Shown: one piece after another, positions 1 to 9,243 of the stretch | Layout of the letters: each line of letters starts with the position of its first letter | Position numbering within the stretch: position 1 is the stretch's first letter | Assembly: GCF_017347095.1 (NCBI RefSeq) | Contig: NZ_JADPRZ010000001.1 | Location: 248,001 to 312,000, forward strand | Source of the DNA: Sporosarcina sp. E16_8 | GTDB taxonomy: Bacteria > Bacillota > Bacilli > Bacillales_A > Planococcaceae | Direction of reading: 5' to 3' | DNA: 64,000 nucleotides | Program-made: the position numbers and the translations under genes | The notes under the pieces: model-generated | The model's input: only the letters and a program-made list of their open reading frames with translations | The model's database searches: none | Told to the model about the DNA's origin: nothing

Positions 1-122
1 TGGTTGTTCTGACAAGACTAAACCTTTATATTGCTTTGCTTCACTCTTTGTTTATCACGTTGTTATTTGGTTTGTTAACGTACATGATCCTACTTGTTTC
101 GAGAAGTAAACTATCCAAATGA
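1..122 (+). CDS. ctaA: Heme A synthase, C-terminal fragment (left edge)
   Basis: The third frame is open from the left edge to TGA at 120-122 and encodes the last 39 residues of a membrane protein. The visible tail contains ALLHSLFITLLFGLLTY followed by a short basic end, which resembles the final transmembrane helix of Bacillus CtaA (AHSFFIACLFGVLCY in B. subtilis, from memory). CtaA converts heme O to heme A for cytochrome aa3 oxidase in the membrane. Position supports this: in B. subtilis ctaA is convergent with pycA, as here. Most of the gene lies outside the window, so catalytic histidines cannot be checked. Confidence 0.72.
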   Translation, partial: VVLTRLNLYIALLHSLFITLLFGLLTYMILLVSRSKLSK

Positions 123-126
123 ATGT

Positions 127-155
127 AAAGGACTGGCCCTAGGCCAGTCCTTTCT
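127..155 (+). terminator. Intrinsic terminator after ctaA
   Basis: Perfect 9-12 bp stem (AAAGGACTGGCC, loop CTA, then its complement) followed by TTTCT, five bases after the ctaA stop. Confidence 0.8.
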
Positions 156-186
156 ACTTGTCTACCCAACTTATTAACATAAAAAA

Positions 187-226
187 CAAGGGCACCCGAA
201 TATAATTCGAGTGCCCTTGTTTTTTT
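187..226 (-). terminator. Terminator of pycA
   Basis: Stem of AAGGGCACTCGAAT type with a four-base loop; on the minus strand it lies directly behind the pycA stop and ends in a T run. The plus side also ends in T7, so it can work both ways. Confidence 0.85.
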
Positions 227-229
227 ATG

Positions 230-3200
230 TTAATGCTCCAATTCGATGAGAAGATCACCTGTAGCTATCGATTCTCCAGCAATTACATATATTTCTTTTA
301 CTATACCATCGAAAGGTGCTTGAATCGTTGTCTCCATTTTCATAGCTTCTGTGATGAGCAAATGTTCTCCTCTTTTCACTTTCGCTCCCTTTGAGACTGC
401 AACTTTCAATACAGTTCCCGGCATAGTGGCAGCAATATGCGCAGCATTTGAAGTATCCGCTTTTTGTTTCCTAACTGTGACAGACTCAACACTCATGTCT
501 TCAATAATGACTTCACGTGGTTGCCCGTTCAATTCGAAATAGATGACTCTTGTTGCATCTGATTGCGGTTCGCTAATCGACACTAGTTTAACAATCAACG
601 TTTTCCCTTTTTCTATCTCTACTTCAATTTCCTCACCGAGCCGCATTCCATATAGGAATTCAGGCGTATCAATAACAGATACATCCCCGAACTGCTTATT
701 GGTTTGGGAATATTCTTCGAAAACTTTCGGATAAAGGGCATAAGAAAGTACTTCATGAATGGTAACTGGACGTTCTAATTTAGTATTCAATTCATCCCGT
801 AGCTTTTCAAAATTAACATCTTCCAATAGTTCTCCAGGACGTACAGTAATCGCTTGGCGATCTTTTAAAATGATTTTTTGAAGTTCAGCTGGGAATCCGC
901 CATACGGCTGTCCGATATACCCTTCGAAAAACTCAATTACTGATTCCGGGAAGTCAATGGACTTTCCGCGTACAAGGACTGACTTTTCATCAAGTTCGTT
1001 TTGCACCATAAATAAGGCCATATCGCCAACAATCTTCGATGAAGGTGTCACCTTCACAACATCTCCGAATAACAGGTTAACCCGAGAATACATGCCCTTC
1101 ACTTCTTCCCAGCGCTCCCCTAGACCTACCGCTTTCGCTTGTTGCTGTAAGTTAGAATACTGGCCACCAGGCATTTCATGAACATAGATTTCCGAATGTG
1201 GACTCATCATGCCACTTTCAAAGTGCTGATAATACTTCCGAACATCTTCCCAGTAGTACGATAAATCTTCAAGTGACTTCACGTTTGCACGTACATTGCG
1301 TTTACCGCCTTGCAGCGCGTAGTGTAGCGAACTTGCCGACGGTTGTGAAGTTAGACCTGCCATTGACCCTAAAGCCGTGTCAACGATGTCCACGCCAGCC
1401 TCAATCGCTTTGGCATACATATAAATACCGTTGCCACTCGTATCATGCGAATGTAGATGAATTGGGATGTCCACTGTTGCTTTCAATTCAGAAACAAGTC
1501 GATAGGCCGCCTCCGGTTTTAAAAGACCAGCCATATCTTTAATAGCTAGGATATGGGCTCCAGCCGATTCAAGTTCTTTTGCCATCTCTTTATAATAATT
1601 AACCGTATATTTCGCTCGAGAATCGTCAAGAATATCCCCTGTATAACAAATCGCGGCTTCCGCGACTTTCCCTGCTTCGCGTGTTGCGTCAATTGCAACT
1701 TCCATGCCTTTAATCCAGTTCAAGCTGTCGAAAATACGGAATACATCAATCCCAGCATCAGCTGACTTTTTAACGAACTCACGGATAACATTGTCAGGAT
1801 AATTCGTATAACCTACAGCATTTGCCCCTCGGAACAGCATTTGGAAAAGTACATTTGGAATTTGTTCTCGCAGTTTTAATAACCTATCCCATGGATCTTC
1901 TTTCAGGAACCTATAAGCAACATCGAATGTCGCGCCTCCCCACATTTCATAAGAGAACAGATCTGGCATCAGTCTTGCCGATTCAGCCGCAATTGACGTC
2001 ATATCGGAAGTACGCACACGTGTAGCCAACAAAGATTGATGTGCATCGCGGAATGTTGTATCCGTCAAAAGCACATCGTCTTGTTCTTTAATCCATTTGA
2101 TTAGTCCTTCAGCACCGCGTTCATCTAAAATCTGTTTTGTACCCGGTTTTGGCGGTGTTAGAAGGTCAACTATTGGTTTTCTTACAGGATGAAGGACTGG
2201 CTTCGATTGTTTTCCGATTCCTGGGAATCCATTAACAGTAACATTACCAATATAATTCAACATTTTTGTTCCACGGTCTTTGCGTGCTGGGAATAGGAAT
2301 AATTCAGGTGTTGAATCAATAAAGCTCGTATTATAGTTACCTGTTAAGAAGTTTTTGTGCTTTACGACATTCTCAAGAAACGGAATATTCGTTTTGATGC
2401 CACGAATCCGGAATTCCTGTAAGTTCCTGTCCATTTTTGAAGCAGCTTCTCTGAACGTCATACCCCATGTAGATACTTTAACAAGTAATGAATCATAGTA
2501 CGGCGTGATGATAGCCCCTTGAAACCCGTTCCCCGCGTCAAGACGGACGCCGAATCCCCCGCCCGATCGGTAAACTGAAAGTTTTCCAGAATCTGGCATG
2601 AAGTCGTTCAATGGATCCTCTGTTGTCACGCGAGATTGAATTGCAAATCCAAATAACGGGATCTTGTCCTGTGTTGGAATACCCGTTTCACTATCATGAA
2701 GGCTTTTCCCATCTGCAATATGAATTTGCGCGTGAACGATATCAATACCCGTCACCATTTCTGTGATTGTATGCTCAACTTGAATTCTAGGATTTACTTC
2801 GATGAAATAAAATCGTCCATCCGATACAAGAAATTCCACGGTTCCAGCGTTTTTATAATTAACGTTCTTCATCACTTTTACTGCTGCTTCGCAAATTTCT
2901 TCCCTTAATCCATCCTCAAGCGAAATCGAGGGTGCTATTTCCACGACTTTCTGATGACGGCGCTGAATTGAGCAATCTCGCTCGAATAAATGGACGATAT
3001 TGCCATATGTATCTCCAAGTATTTGAACCTCGATATGTTTTGGTTTATCAATGTATTTCTCGACATACATTTCATCCGATCCAAATGCAGATTTCGCTTC
3101 TGACCGCGCACGTTCAAATGCTTCGTTGACTTCTTCGGCAGAATTCACGATCCGCATGCCGCGTCCTCCACCACCAAGAGATGCTTTAATAATAATTGGA

Positions 3201-3667
3201 TAACCATTGGATTCGCCAAACATTGCGACTTCTCTAACTGTAGAAACCGGACCGTCACTGCCTGGGATTACTGGAATTCCCGCTTTAACGGCTTGCTCAC
3301 GAGCCTTTACCTTATCTCCAAACATATCAAGTTGCATTGAACTTGGACCAATGAAAATGATTCCTTCTTCTTCTAAACGCCTTGCAAATTCTCTGTTTTC
3401 GGCAAGAAATCCATAACCAGGATGAATCGCATTTGCACCAGAGTCTTTCGCTATCGCGATAATCCCCTCAATATCGAGATAAGCATCAATCGGCTTCTTA
3501 CCTTCTCCGACAAGATACGACTCATCTGCCTTGTAACGATGGAATGACCCACTATCTTCCGTTGAATAAATACCCACCGTCGGTATATATAGTTCGGTAC
3601 AAGCGCGAAAAACTCGTATTGCTATTTCTCCACGGTTGGCTACAAGGATTTTCTTAATCTGTTCCAT
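230..3667 (-). CDS. pycA: Pyruvate carboxylase
   Basis: Biotin-dependent carboxylation of pyruvate to oxaloacetate (anaplerosis), cytosolic tetramer. Full family length (1145 aa) with the usual order: biotin carboxylase domain (about 1-460; glycine-rich ATP loop KASLGGGGRGMRI near 163-175, EVQ and NPRIQVEHT motifs), carboxyltransferase TIM barrel (about 530-830; LLTDTTFRDAHQSLLATR, metal-site HLHSHDTSG), allosteric linker, and a C-terminal biotinyl domain with TEAMKMET whose lysine is about 35 residues from the end. Either GTG at 3670 or ATG at 3667 could start; the ATG is 9 bases from AAGGAAG and is chosen. Transcribed after ftsW with only 18 bp between them. In B. subtilis the enzyme is also a target of DarB, whose gene lies at 47.7 kb. 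Confidence 0.97.
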   Translation of the reverse strand: MEQIKKILVANRGEIAIRVFRACTELYIPTVGIYSTEDSGSFHRYKADESYLVGEGKKPIDAYLDIEGIIAIAKDSGANAIHPGYGFLAENREFARRLEEEGIIFIGPSSMQLDMFGDKVKAREQAVKAGIPVIPGSDGPVSTVREVAMFGESNGYPIIIKASLGGGGRGMRIVNSAEEVNEAFERARSEAKSAFGSDEMYVEKYIDKPKHIEVQILGDTYGNIVHLFERDCSIQRRHQKVVEIAPSISLEDGLREEICEAAVKVMKNVNYKNAGTVEFLVSDGRFYFIEVNPRIQVEHTITEMVTGIDIVHAQIHIADGKSLHDSETGIPTQDKIPLFGFAIQSRVTTEDPLNDFMPDSGKLSVYRSGGGFGVRLDAGNGFQGAIITPYYDSLLVKVSTWGMTFREAASKMDRNLQEFRIRGIKTNIPFLENVVKHKNFLTGNYNTSFIDSTPELFLFPARKDRGTKMLNYIGNVTVNGFPGIGKQSKPVLHPVRKPIVDLLTPPKPGTKQILDERGAEGLIKWIKEQDDVLLTDTTFRDAHQSLLATRVRTSDMTSIAAESARLMPDLFSYEMWGGATFDVAYRFLKEDPWDRLLKLREQIPNVLFQMLFRGANAVGYTNYPDNVIREFVKKSADAGIDVFRIFDSLNWIKGMEVAIDATREAGKVAEAAICYTGDILDDSRAKYTVNYYKEMAKELESAGAHILAIKDMAGLLKPEAAYRLVSELKATVDIPIHLHSHDTSGNGIYMYAKAIEAGVDIVDTALGSMAGLTSQPSASSLHYALQGGKRNVRANVKSLEDLSYYWEDVRKYYQHFESGMMSPHSEIYVHEMPGGQYSNLQQQAKAVGLGERWEEVKGMYSRVNLLFGDVVKVTPSSKIVGDMALFMVQNELDEKSVLVRGKSIDFPESVIEFFEGYIGQPYGGFPAELQKIILKDRQAITVRPGELLEDVNFEKLRDELNTKLERPVTIHEVLSYALYPKVFEEYSQTNKQFGDVSVIDTPEFLYGMRLGEEIEVEIEKGKTLIVKLVSISEPQSDATRVIYFELNGQPREVIIEDMSVESVTVRKQKADTSNAAHIAATMPGTVLKVAVSKGAKVKRGEHLLITEAMKMETTIQAPFDGIVKEIYVIAGESIATGDLLIELEH

Positions 3668-3685
3668 CACAAGGCACTTCCTTTT

Positions 3686-4849
3686 CTAATTGTTTTTTTC
3701 ATATTTTACGAACATTGAGACATTCGTTAATATTCCTAAAGCTAAAGATAACAGAATAACGGATGTACCGCCATAGCTAATAAACGGCAAAGTAACCCCT
3801 GTAAGCGGTAACAACCCTGTTAGGCCGCCCAAATTAACGAATGTTTGAATTCCTATCATACTGCCAATTCCTGCAGCAAGCATGCGCGCATGGGGATCTT
3901 TTGCCTGAAGCGCAATAGATAAAGCCCTCAAAACGATAAAACCAAGTCCACCGATTACGATAATAGCACCGATAAGGCCTAATTCTTCCGAAATTACCGC
4001 CATAATTACATCCGTTTGTGGTTCCGGCAAATAGCCCCTTTTTTGAATAGAATTCCCGAGCCCTCGTCCTTGTAATCCTCCAGAACCAATGGCAATGTAG
4101 CCGTTCGCAATCTGATAGCCAGAACCTTGGATATAATCGAACGGATTCAAAAATGACAGTATACGACCTGCTCGACCTGGGGTCACAATCGTTTCCCATT
4201 TGAAATAAAGGATAAGAGCAGCAAAGACCAGTCCAACAGAAATTATTCCGCTAATTTTCATAAAGGTTCTTTTTTTAATACCACTTGCTGCAAGGACAGA
4301 AAGTGCAGTGATGATAATAATGAACGAACCTCCGATGTCTGTTTCGAGCATAATAGAACCGACTGCTATTACTAAAATGACAACGGGCGGTAATATTGAT
4401 TGGTTAATATTGTCGATTGTACCAGACTCGTATTTTTTTGCAAAAACACCTGAAAAATAGACAATCAGGACCAATTTCGCAACTTCCGAAGGTTGTAGAT
4501 TACCAAATGGCGTTTTTATCCAACTAGTCGCTCCGACATGATCACCTGCACCAATGAAATGAACAAGAAACAATAGAACAAACATGCCCAATACAGCAAA
4601 AATCATCAAATTTTTCCGTTTATAATTTTTGTACGGAAAAAAAGCCGCCAAAAAGAAAGCGGGAATGGCAAGTTTTAAATTTAACAACTGCTTTTGATAA
4701 AAAGCATCAGCCGGAAGATCATACCTACCTACCGCAACAACCATGCTTGAACTGTAAATCATGACCAGCCCGAACAGACAAAGTAACAGGTAGACAAAAA
4801 ACAGTGGGAAATCAAAATAGCGTAATAGCTTTTTAGTATATGTTTTCAT
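3686..4849 (-). CDS. ftsW: FtsW/SEDS peptidoglycan polymerase
   Basis: SEDS-family glycosyltransferase that polymerises lipid II at the division septum with its cognate class B PBP. About ten hydrophobic segments over 387 aa. Family signatures are visible: WIKTPFGNLQPSEVAK in the first periplasmic/catalytic region, GYLPEPQTDVIMAVISEELG, and the C-terminal GVTLPFISYGGTS. The order ylaN-ftsW-pycA is the one found in B. subtilis, which favours FtsW over RodA or SpoVE; the sequence alone does not fully exclude a paralogue. Start is ATG preceded by a GAGGTAACC region; 62 bp separate it from ylaN, with a hairpin in between. Confidence 0.93.
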   Translation of the reverse strand: MKTYTKKLLRYFDFPLFFVYLLLCLFGLVMIYSSSMVVAVGRYDLPADAFYQKQLLNLKLAIPAFFLAAFFPYKNYKRKNLMIFAVLGMFVLLFLVHFIGAGDHVGATSWIKTPFGNLQPSEVAKLVLIVYFSGVFAKKYESGTIDNINQSILPPVVILVIAVGSIMLETDIGGSFIIIITALSVLAASGIKKRTFMKISGIISVGLVFAALILYFKWETIVTPGRAGRILSFLNPFDYIQGSGYQIANGYIAIGSGGLQGRGLGNSIQKRGYLPEPQTDVIMAVISEELGLIGAIIVIGGLGFIVLRALSIALQAKDPHARMLAAGIGSMIGIQTFVNLGGLTGLLPLTGVTLPFISYGGTSVILLSLALGILTNVSMFVKYEKNN

Positions 4850-4874
4850 AGGGTTACCTCTTTTTCATTAAACA

Positions 4875-4907
4875 AAAAACTCAAACCATTATGTCAGTTT
4901 GAGTTTT
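4875..4907 (-). terminator. Hairpin between ylaN and ftsW
   Basis: AAAACTCAAAC, ten-base loop, GTTTGAGTTTT; lies just after the ylaN stop on the minus strand. The T run is followed by TTGTT, so it probably terminates a fraction of ylaN transcripts and lets the rest reach ftsW. Confidence 0.6.
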
Positions 4908-4911
4908 CGGC

Positions 4912-5193
4912 TTATTTTCTCGTATATACTTCGTGCAACACTGTCATTTCTTTCTCAAGTAAAGAAAGAATTTCATTGCCTTTCGGACGATCAATCAAAC
5001 CAAGCTTTACAGCAAAGTCAATTTCACGAGACAAGCCATACATTTGTGTATCCAGCACTTCTTCATAGAGTGGGCACTGCGGCATCGTCAAATGGTCCAT
5101 CTGTACTTTTATAAGTTGACCAATCTTATCAGCATCGGCTTGAAGCTGTTTCAACGCCTTTTCCTGATATGTTTCCTGCAATTCTATATCCAT
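4912..5193 (-). CDS. ylaN: YlaN family protein (UPF0358), iron-homeostasis linked
   Basis: 93 aa, all-helical predicted cytosolic protein starting [17 protein letters not shown], the typical length and sequence of YlaN. In B. subtilis and Staphylococcus aureus YlaN is required under iron limitation and is reported to act through the repressor Fur; that role is family knowledge, not visible here. It heads the ylaN-ftsW-pycA group and has a convincing sigma-A promoter 50 bp upstream. GGGGGCG precedes the ATG at a usual distance. No cysteines form an obvious metal site except the single one in MPQCPLYEE. Confidence 0.9.
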   Translation of the reverse strand: MDIELQETYQEKALKQLQADADKIGQLIKVQMDHLTMPQCPLYEEVLDTQMYGLSREIDFAVKLGLIDRPKGNEILSLLEKEMTVLHEVYTRK

Positions 5194-5241
5194 GAGGACG
5201 CCCCCATCAAACTTTTATTTCTTAATGGCTATTATCAATAA

Positions 5242-5270
5242 ATTGTATCTTTCAAAACAGGAAAAAGCAA
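5242..5270 (-). promoter_or_regulatory. Sigma-A promoter of ylaN
   Basis: On the minus strand TTGCTT, a 17-base spacer and TACAAT; the -10 lies about 50 bp before the ylaN start. Confidence 0.65.
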
Positions 5271-5378
5271 GTGTTTTCCCTTTGACTTTGTGTGTCAGGA
5301 AGCAAAAGCTTTTCCTGAAGACATCAAAGCGTTATACTAGAATCAAAAGATAATTTAATTCAGTAGGGGGATATTCAT

Positions 5379-5879
5379 TTGGAATCAATAATTCCGATTA
5401 AAGGAAATGTACGTCATATCATCACACTTGACCCGACCGTCTGGATTTTCGATGATCGTCGCGTTGATTTGAAAACGTACTTTACAGAAAGCCACATCGA
5501 AAAAGATGAACTAGAAGAATATAAAAGAGAAATGGGGAAACATTGGTCCCGTGAAATAATGGAAGGCGCAACATTCCCACCTACCCTGGAAACAGAAAAG
5601 AAGTTTGAAAAACGGAAAGTCCTTACCGGAACATACGGCATTCAATTAAGCCACTTTTTAAAAATCGCAGAGCCAGCCGAGGATGCACAAACATTAGCAT
5701 TTGAAACATCAGACGGCGAAAGTCACTCATTCCCACTGACGAAAGTCGATGATATTATTTTCAAATTCAGCGACGAAGGTAAGCCGCTACTTGAGGGTGG
5801 GCCCGTTCACGTTATCTTCAAAGACGGTACGAACAATGATAATCCGATTCGCAACGTCATTGCGATCCGAGTTGACTGA
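5379..5879 (+). CDS. ylaL: YlaL-like conserved protein
   Basis: 166 aa cytosolic protein of unknown function. It begins with TTG, justified by AGGGGG eight bases upstream and no better start nearby. The sequence opens with two short beta-like stretches (IIPIKGNVRHIITLDPTVWIF) followed by a charged helix and a KXFEKRKVLTGTYGI segment. It corresponds in size and position to B. subtilis YlaL, next to ylaN and ylaI; the assignment rests mainly on synteny. Database annotations of this family as a peptidyl-prolyl isomerase are not supported by any motif I can see. Confidence 0.7.
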   Translation: MESIIPIKGNVRHIITLDPTVWIFDDRRVDLKTYFTESHIEKDELEEYKREMGKHWSREIMEGATFPPTLETEKKFEKRKVLTGTYGIQLSHFLKIAEPAEDAQTLAFETSDGESHSFPLTKVDDIIFKFSDEGKPLLEGGPVHVIFKDGTNNDNPIRNVIAIRVD

Positions 5880-5892
5880 AGGAGGATTTCCA

Positions 5893-6096
5893 ATGCGTGT
5901 AAAATGTGTTATCTGTGACAACATCGGGCAACTCCCTGACGATTTACCACTAGCCAAAACACTTCGGAATCGCCCTATCCATACGTATATGTGTCAAGAA
6001 TGCAATGATCGGATTGCAGAAAAAACGATTGCACGAATAGAGACTGGTAACTTTACTTTTTATCGTAGTTCACATTCCATCGAAAAAGAATTCTGA
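5893..6096 (+). CDS. ylaI: YlaI small zinc-ribbon protein (DUF2197)
   Basis: 67 aa with two CxxC pairs (CVIC near residue 5 and CQEC near residue 38), the arrangement of a small zinc ribbon, and the length of YlaI. GGAGG at 5881 is eight bases before the ATG, so the longer upstream open frame is not the gene. It follows ylaL by 13 bp and is surely co-transcribed with it. Function unknown; a nucleic-acid or protein-binding role would be a guess from the fold. Confidence 0.82.
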   Translation: MRVKCVICDNIGQLPDDLPLAKTLRNRPIHTYMCQECNDRIAEKTIARIETGNFTFYRSSHSIEKEF

Positions 6097-6119
6097 GTAA
6101 AGAGTAACGTGCGTGTAGC

Positions 6120-6152
6120 CTAGACATTGTTCCGCGTCTAAAAACGTATACT
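6120..6152. repeat. Terminal module of dispersed repeat family A
   Basis: CTAGACA ... AAAACGTATACT, the same end module found at 11644, 52372 and 59690 (and degenerate at 54259). Here the rest of the element is missing. Confidence 0.6.
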
Positions 6153-6678
6153 AGCTAACACTTCTGTTGATTAACCATTTTCTTGTAAAAGAGAATGGTG
6201 AGAAGAGGTTGACAGCTTTCATTTTCACTAGGACCATTTCCGGCTCACTTTCGGCTAACTATTCATGACAGATTTACTAAGGGGTCCTAGTGTGAATAGT
6301 TGCCCGTCGCGTTCCTGCAATGTTCAAGGGAAAAATACAGTTGTTTGGAAGAAATGAATAGATGACATTCCATAGATAGTGTAAGTGCCCGAAGATTCAA
6401 TTTCGGGCACTTTTGCACGTTGTATAATGTGCTTCTTGCTTACTTTCAACAAAGAGTATGCATCTAATCACCTGGTGCCTAATAGAAGGTGGCACTTATT
6501 TAATATATAAAAGAAAATACTATAGCGAAAGTTTCAGCACTACGTATACTAATGCATTTGGAGCAGAGCGGATGAAGGACCACGATACGATTACCGAAAA
6601 GACTGTGTAGGGATTGATCAAGTTTTTTACTGGTTATTTTTAGTTAATCAACAGACGTGACTTTCTTATACTATCCAA
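6153..6678. other. Non-coding spacer with a long inverted repeat
   Basis: No convincing gene. A 10-bp perfect inverted repeat (CACTAGGACC at 6226-6235, GGTCCTAGTG at 6283-6292) encloses 47 bases. A TTGACA at 6209 has no good -10. The hairpin at 6380-6414 (AGTGCCCGAA ... TTCGGGCACTTTT) is a plus-strand terminator, probably ending the ylaL-ylaI transcript, which would then carry a structured 285-base tail. Confidence 0.5.
6380..6415 (+). terminator. Plus-strand terminator downstream of ylaI
   Basis: AGTGCCCGAA stem, seven-base loop, complement, then TTTTGC. It is the first terminator after ylaI. Confidence 0.7.
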
Positions 6679-6712
6679 AAAGAAGACTCCATCAAATGAT
6701 GGAGTCTTCTTT
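6679..6712 (-). terminator. Terminator overlapping the ylaH stop codon
   Basis: AAGAAGACTCCATCA with a two-base loop and its complement. The proximal arm is made of the last YlaH codons (KEDSII), so gene end and terminator share sequence. Confidence 0.75.
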
Positions 6713-7039
6713 CGTTTCTTTATACTCATTCATCCTGCGCACTCGGTAGATAATTAAAATAAGAGCCGCCACAATGAGAGCCTCCACAATCGGAAGGAAA
6801 AAGCCAAGAAACGTCAAAATTAGACAGCCGATAAACAGGAAGGCATAGATGAAAAAAGTCTGTAATGGCCTTAGTTTTCTAGCAAATCCCAGTTTATAAA
6901 CAATTGCCGACATGAGGAAGACGAGGGCGAAAAGTACATAACCGGCAGCCGTATAGGAAGGCATCACTTCGTAAATAAAGCGTGCAATACCCGACATCTT
7001 TCCGAATACGAACTCTGTATCCCCAACACTAGCACTCAT
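6692..7039 (-). CDS. ylaH: YlaH-like membrane protein
   Basis: 115 aa with three hydrophobic helices (about 31-52, 60-78 and 80-100) and a charged C-terminal tail RRMNEYKETKEDSII. Size, topology and place between ylaI and typA match B. subtilis YlaH, a protein of unknown function. AAGGG lies ten bases before the ATG. Unlike B. subtilis, ylaI and ylaH are convergent here, each with its own terminator. Confidence 0.72.
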   Translation of the reverse strand: MSASVGDTEFVFGKMSGIARFIYEVMPSYTAAGYVLFALVFLMSAIVYKLGFARKLRPLQTFFIYAFLFIGCLILTFLGFFLPIVEALIVAALILIIYRVRRMNEYKETKEDSII

Positions 7040-7198
7040 TCAACACATTCCCTTCTGTAAAGCTTTTCTAATTCGCCGGGATACTAAATGATCCATGGCG
7101 CTGTCAAAGGGTCCCAGAAAGCCGTGCCTGACCTGTCAGTCGACTAGATCTGCATGTGGTAAGACACTCGAGATGCTTTCTTTTTCTATAAAAGTCGA

Positions 7199-7280
7199 AA
7201 TAAAGAATCCCGTTGAATTCGCTACGGCGCTAGGGAATGCCTACCACCTTCACTCAGTTTACTCTGGTATTCCGCTTTTC
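7199..7280. repeat. Dispersed repeat family B, copy 1
   Basis: GAATCCCGTTGAATTCGCT ... GGCGCTAGGGAATGCC ... CTCAGTTTACTCTGGTATTC. Related copies lie at 52972 and 54845. The rest of 7040-7314 shows no gene. Confidence 0.55.
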
Positions 7281-7314
7281 AACATCTATAAGAACACTTT
7301 TATTTAAGCAGTGA

Positions 7315-9144
7315 TTATTTCTTTTTCTGAACACGTTCGCGTTCGTTTTTATCAAGTATCTTCTTGCGGAGCCTGATCGATACTGGCGTCACTTCGCAAT
7401 ACTCGTCATCATCCAGATATTGTAACGCTTCTTCAAGCGACATAATACGTGGTTTTTTAGTCGTGACTGTTTGGTCTTTAGAAGCTGAACGTACGTTTGT
7501 CGCTTGTTTAGCTTTTGTTAAGTTGATTGTCAAATCGCTTTCGCGCGTATTTTCACCAACAACCATTCCAGCATAGATTTCAGTTCCAGCACCAATGAAC
7601 ATAATACCGCGATCTTCTAGCTGCATTATGCTGTAAGGCGTAGCTGTACCGTTCTCCATTGAAACAAGGACACCGTTTCTGCGGCCGCCGACTTTACCTT
7701 TAGCCATAGGCTGGTAAGAATCAAACGTATGGTTCATAATTCCGTAACCTCTTGTCAATGTAAGGAATTCAGTTGAATAACCGATCAATCCACGTGCAGG
7801 TACATTGAATATTAGACGTACTTGTCCATTACCATTGTTGATCATATCAAGCATTTCGCCTTTACGCTCACCGATTGATTCGATAATAGAGCCTGTATGC
7901 TCTTCAGGAATATCAATTTGTAATCGTTCGATTGGCTCACAACGAATGCCATCAACGTCTTTTACGATTACTGTTGGTTTCGAAACTTGTAATTCAAATC
8001 CTTCACGACGCATGTTTTCAATTAGAATTGAAAGGTGAAGCTCACCGCGACCTGAAACAGTCCATGCATCAGGCGAATCAGTTGGATCTACACGAAGAGA
8101 TACATCTGTTTGCAATTGTGATTGAAGGCGTTCGTCGATTTTTCTTGACGTTACCCATTTACCTTCTTTACCTGCAAACGGGCTATTGTTTACAAGGAAT
8201 GTCATTTGTAGCGTAGGTTCGTCAATGAACAACTCCGGAAGTGCTTCCAGATGATCTGCTGGACAAATTGTTTCACTTACGTCAATGTTCTCCATTCCAG
8301 ATACCGCAACAAGATCTCCCGAGAAAGCTTCTTGAATATCAACACGTTTCAATCCAAGGAATCCAGACATTTTCGTAACACGGTAGTTTTTCACAGTACC
8401 ATCACGTTTTATAACGGCAACCGACTGTCCGACTCGCATCGTTCCACGGAAAATCCGTCCGATACCGATACGACCAACATAATCGCTGTAGTCAAGAAGT
8501 GATACTTGGAACTGTAAAGGCTCGTCGCGATTATCGACTGGAGCAGGGATATGTTCTAGAATCGCGTCATAAAGTACGCGCAACGTTTCTTCTTGTGTTG
8601 AAACGTCTGGTGATAGGCTTGCAGTACCGTTGAATCCTGATGCATAAATAACTGGGAATTCAAGTTGTTCGTCGTTCGCATCAAGTTCGATGAATAATTC
8701 AAGAACTTCATCAACTACTTCTTCAGGGCGTGCAAATTCACGGTCAATTTTATTAACGACAACGATTGGTTTCAAGTTCTGCTCAAGCGCTTTTTTCAGT
8801 ACGAAACGCGTTTGTGGCATACACCCTTCGTATGAATCGACAACAAGAATTACACCATCTACCATTTTCAAGATACGTTCCACTTCTCCGCCGAAATCTG
8901 CGTGACCCGGTGTATCCAAAATGTTGATTTTTGTATCTTTATATTCAATTGCCGTATTCTTTGCAAGAATCGTAATTCCGCGTTCACGTTCAATTTCATT
9001 TGAGTCCATTGCACGATCATCTACCTGTTCGTTAGAACGGAAGATTCCCGATTGTTTTAAAAGTTGATCGACAAGCGTCGTTTTTCCGTGGTCGACGTGG
9101 GCGATAATAGCTATGTTACGTAAGTCATTTCTAAGTTTAGTCAT
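7315..9144 (-). CDS. typA: Ribosome-associated GTPase TypA/BipA
   Basis: 609 aa translational GTPase of the EF-G/LepA class that acts in ribosome assembly and stress adaptation. G motifs are intact: AHVDHGKTT (G1), DTPGHADFGG (G3), VVNKIDR (G4). The C-terminal BipA-specific region contains GRGELHLSILIENMRREGFE and ends with a basic tail (NERERVQKKK). Length matches the family. Gene order ylaH-typA-ylaF is as in B. subtilis. The ATG follows a GGAGTG element; the 100 bp to the divergent ylaF must hold both promoters. Confidence 0.97.
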   Translation of the reverse strand: MTKLRNDLRNIAIIAHVDHGKTTLVDQLLKQSGIFRSNEQVDDRAMDSNEIERERGITILAKNTAIEYKDTKINILDTPGHADFGGEVERILKMVDGVILVVDSYEGCMPQTRFVLKKALEQNLKPIVVVNKIDREFARPEEVVDEVLELFIELDANDEQLEFPVIYASGFNGTASLSPDVSTQEETLRVLYDAILEHIPAPVDNRDEPLQFQVSLLDYSDYVGRIGIGRIFRGTMRVGQSVAVIKRDGTVKNYRVTKMSGFLGLKRVDIQEAFSGDLVAVSGMENIDVSETICPADHLEALPELFIDEPTLQMTFLVNNSPFAGKEGKWVTSRKIDERLQSQLQTDVSLRVDPTDSPDAWTVSGRGELHLSILIENMRREGFELQVSKPTVIVKDVDGIRCEPIERLQIDIPEEHTGSIIESIGERKGEMLDMINNGNGQVRLIFNVPARGLIGYSTEFLTLTRGYGIMNHTFDSYQPMAKGKVGGRRNGVLVSMENGTATPYSIMQLEDRGIMFIGAGTEIYAGMVVGENTRESDLTINLTKAKQATNVRSASKDQTVTTKKPRIMSLEEALQYLDDDEYCEVTPVSIRLRKKILDKNERERVQKKK

Positions 9145-9243
9145 GATTTCACTCCATTATTCTTTTTTCAGTTGATTAACTGTGTTATTATAGCACATGT
9201 ATTGATAATTCGAAAACATTTAATTGTAGATGGAGGTATTTTT

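Noticed and set aside
1198-1542. Antisense frames over pycA
   Set aside because: Overlap a clearly conserved enzyme; no ribosome sites and low-complexity composition.
6540-6615. Possible gene remnant ending in MKDHDTITEKTV
   Set aside because: Only a dozen codons after the ATG, no ribosome site and nothing recognisable upstream.
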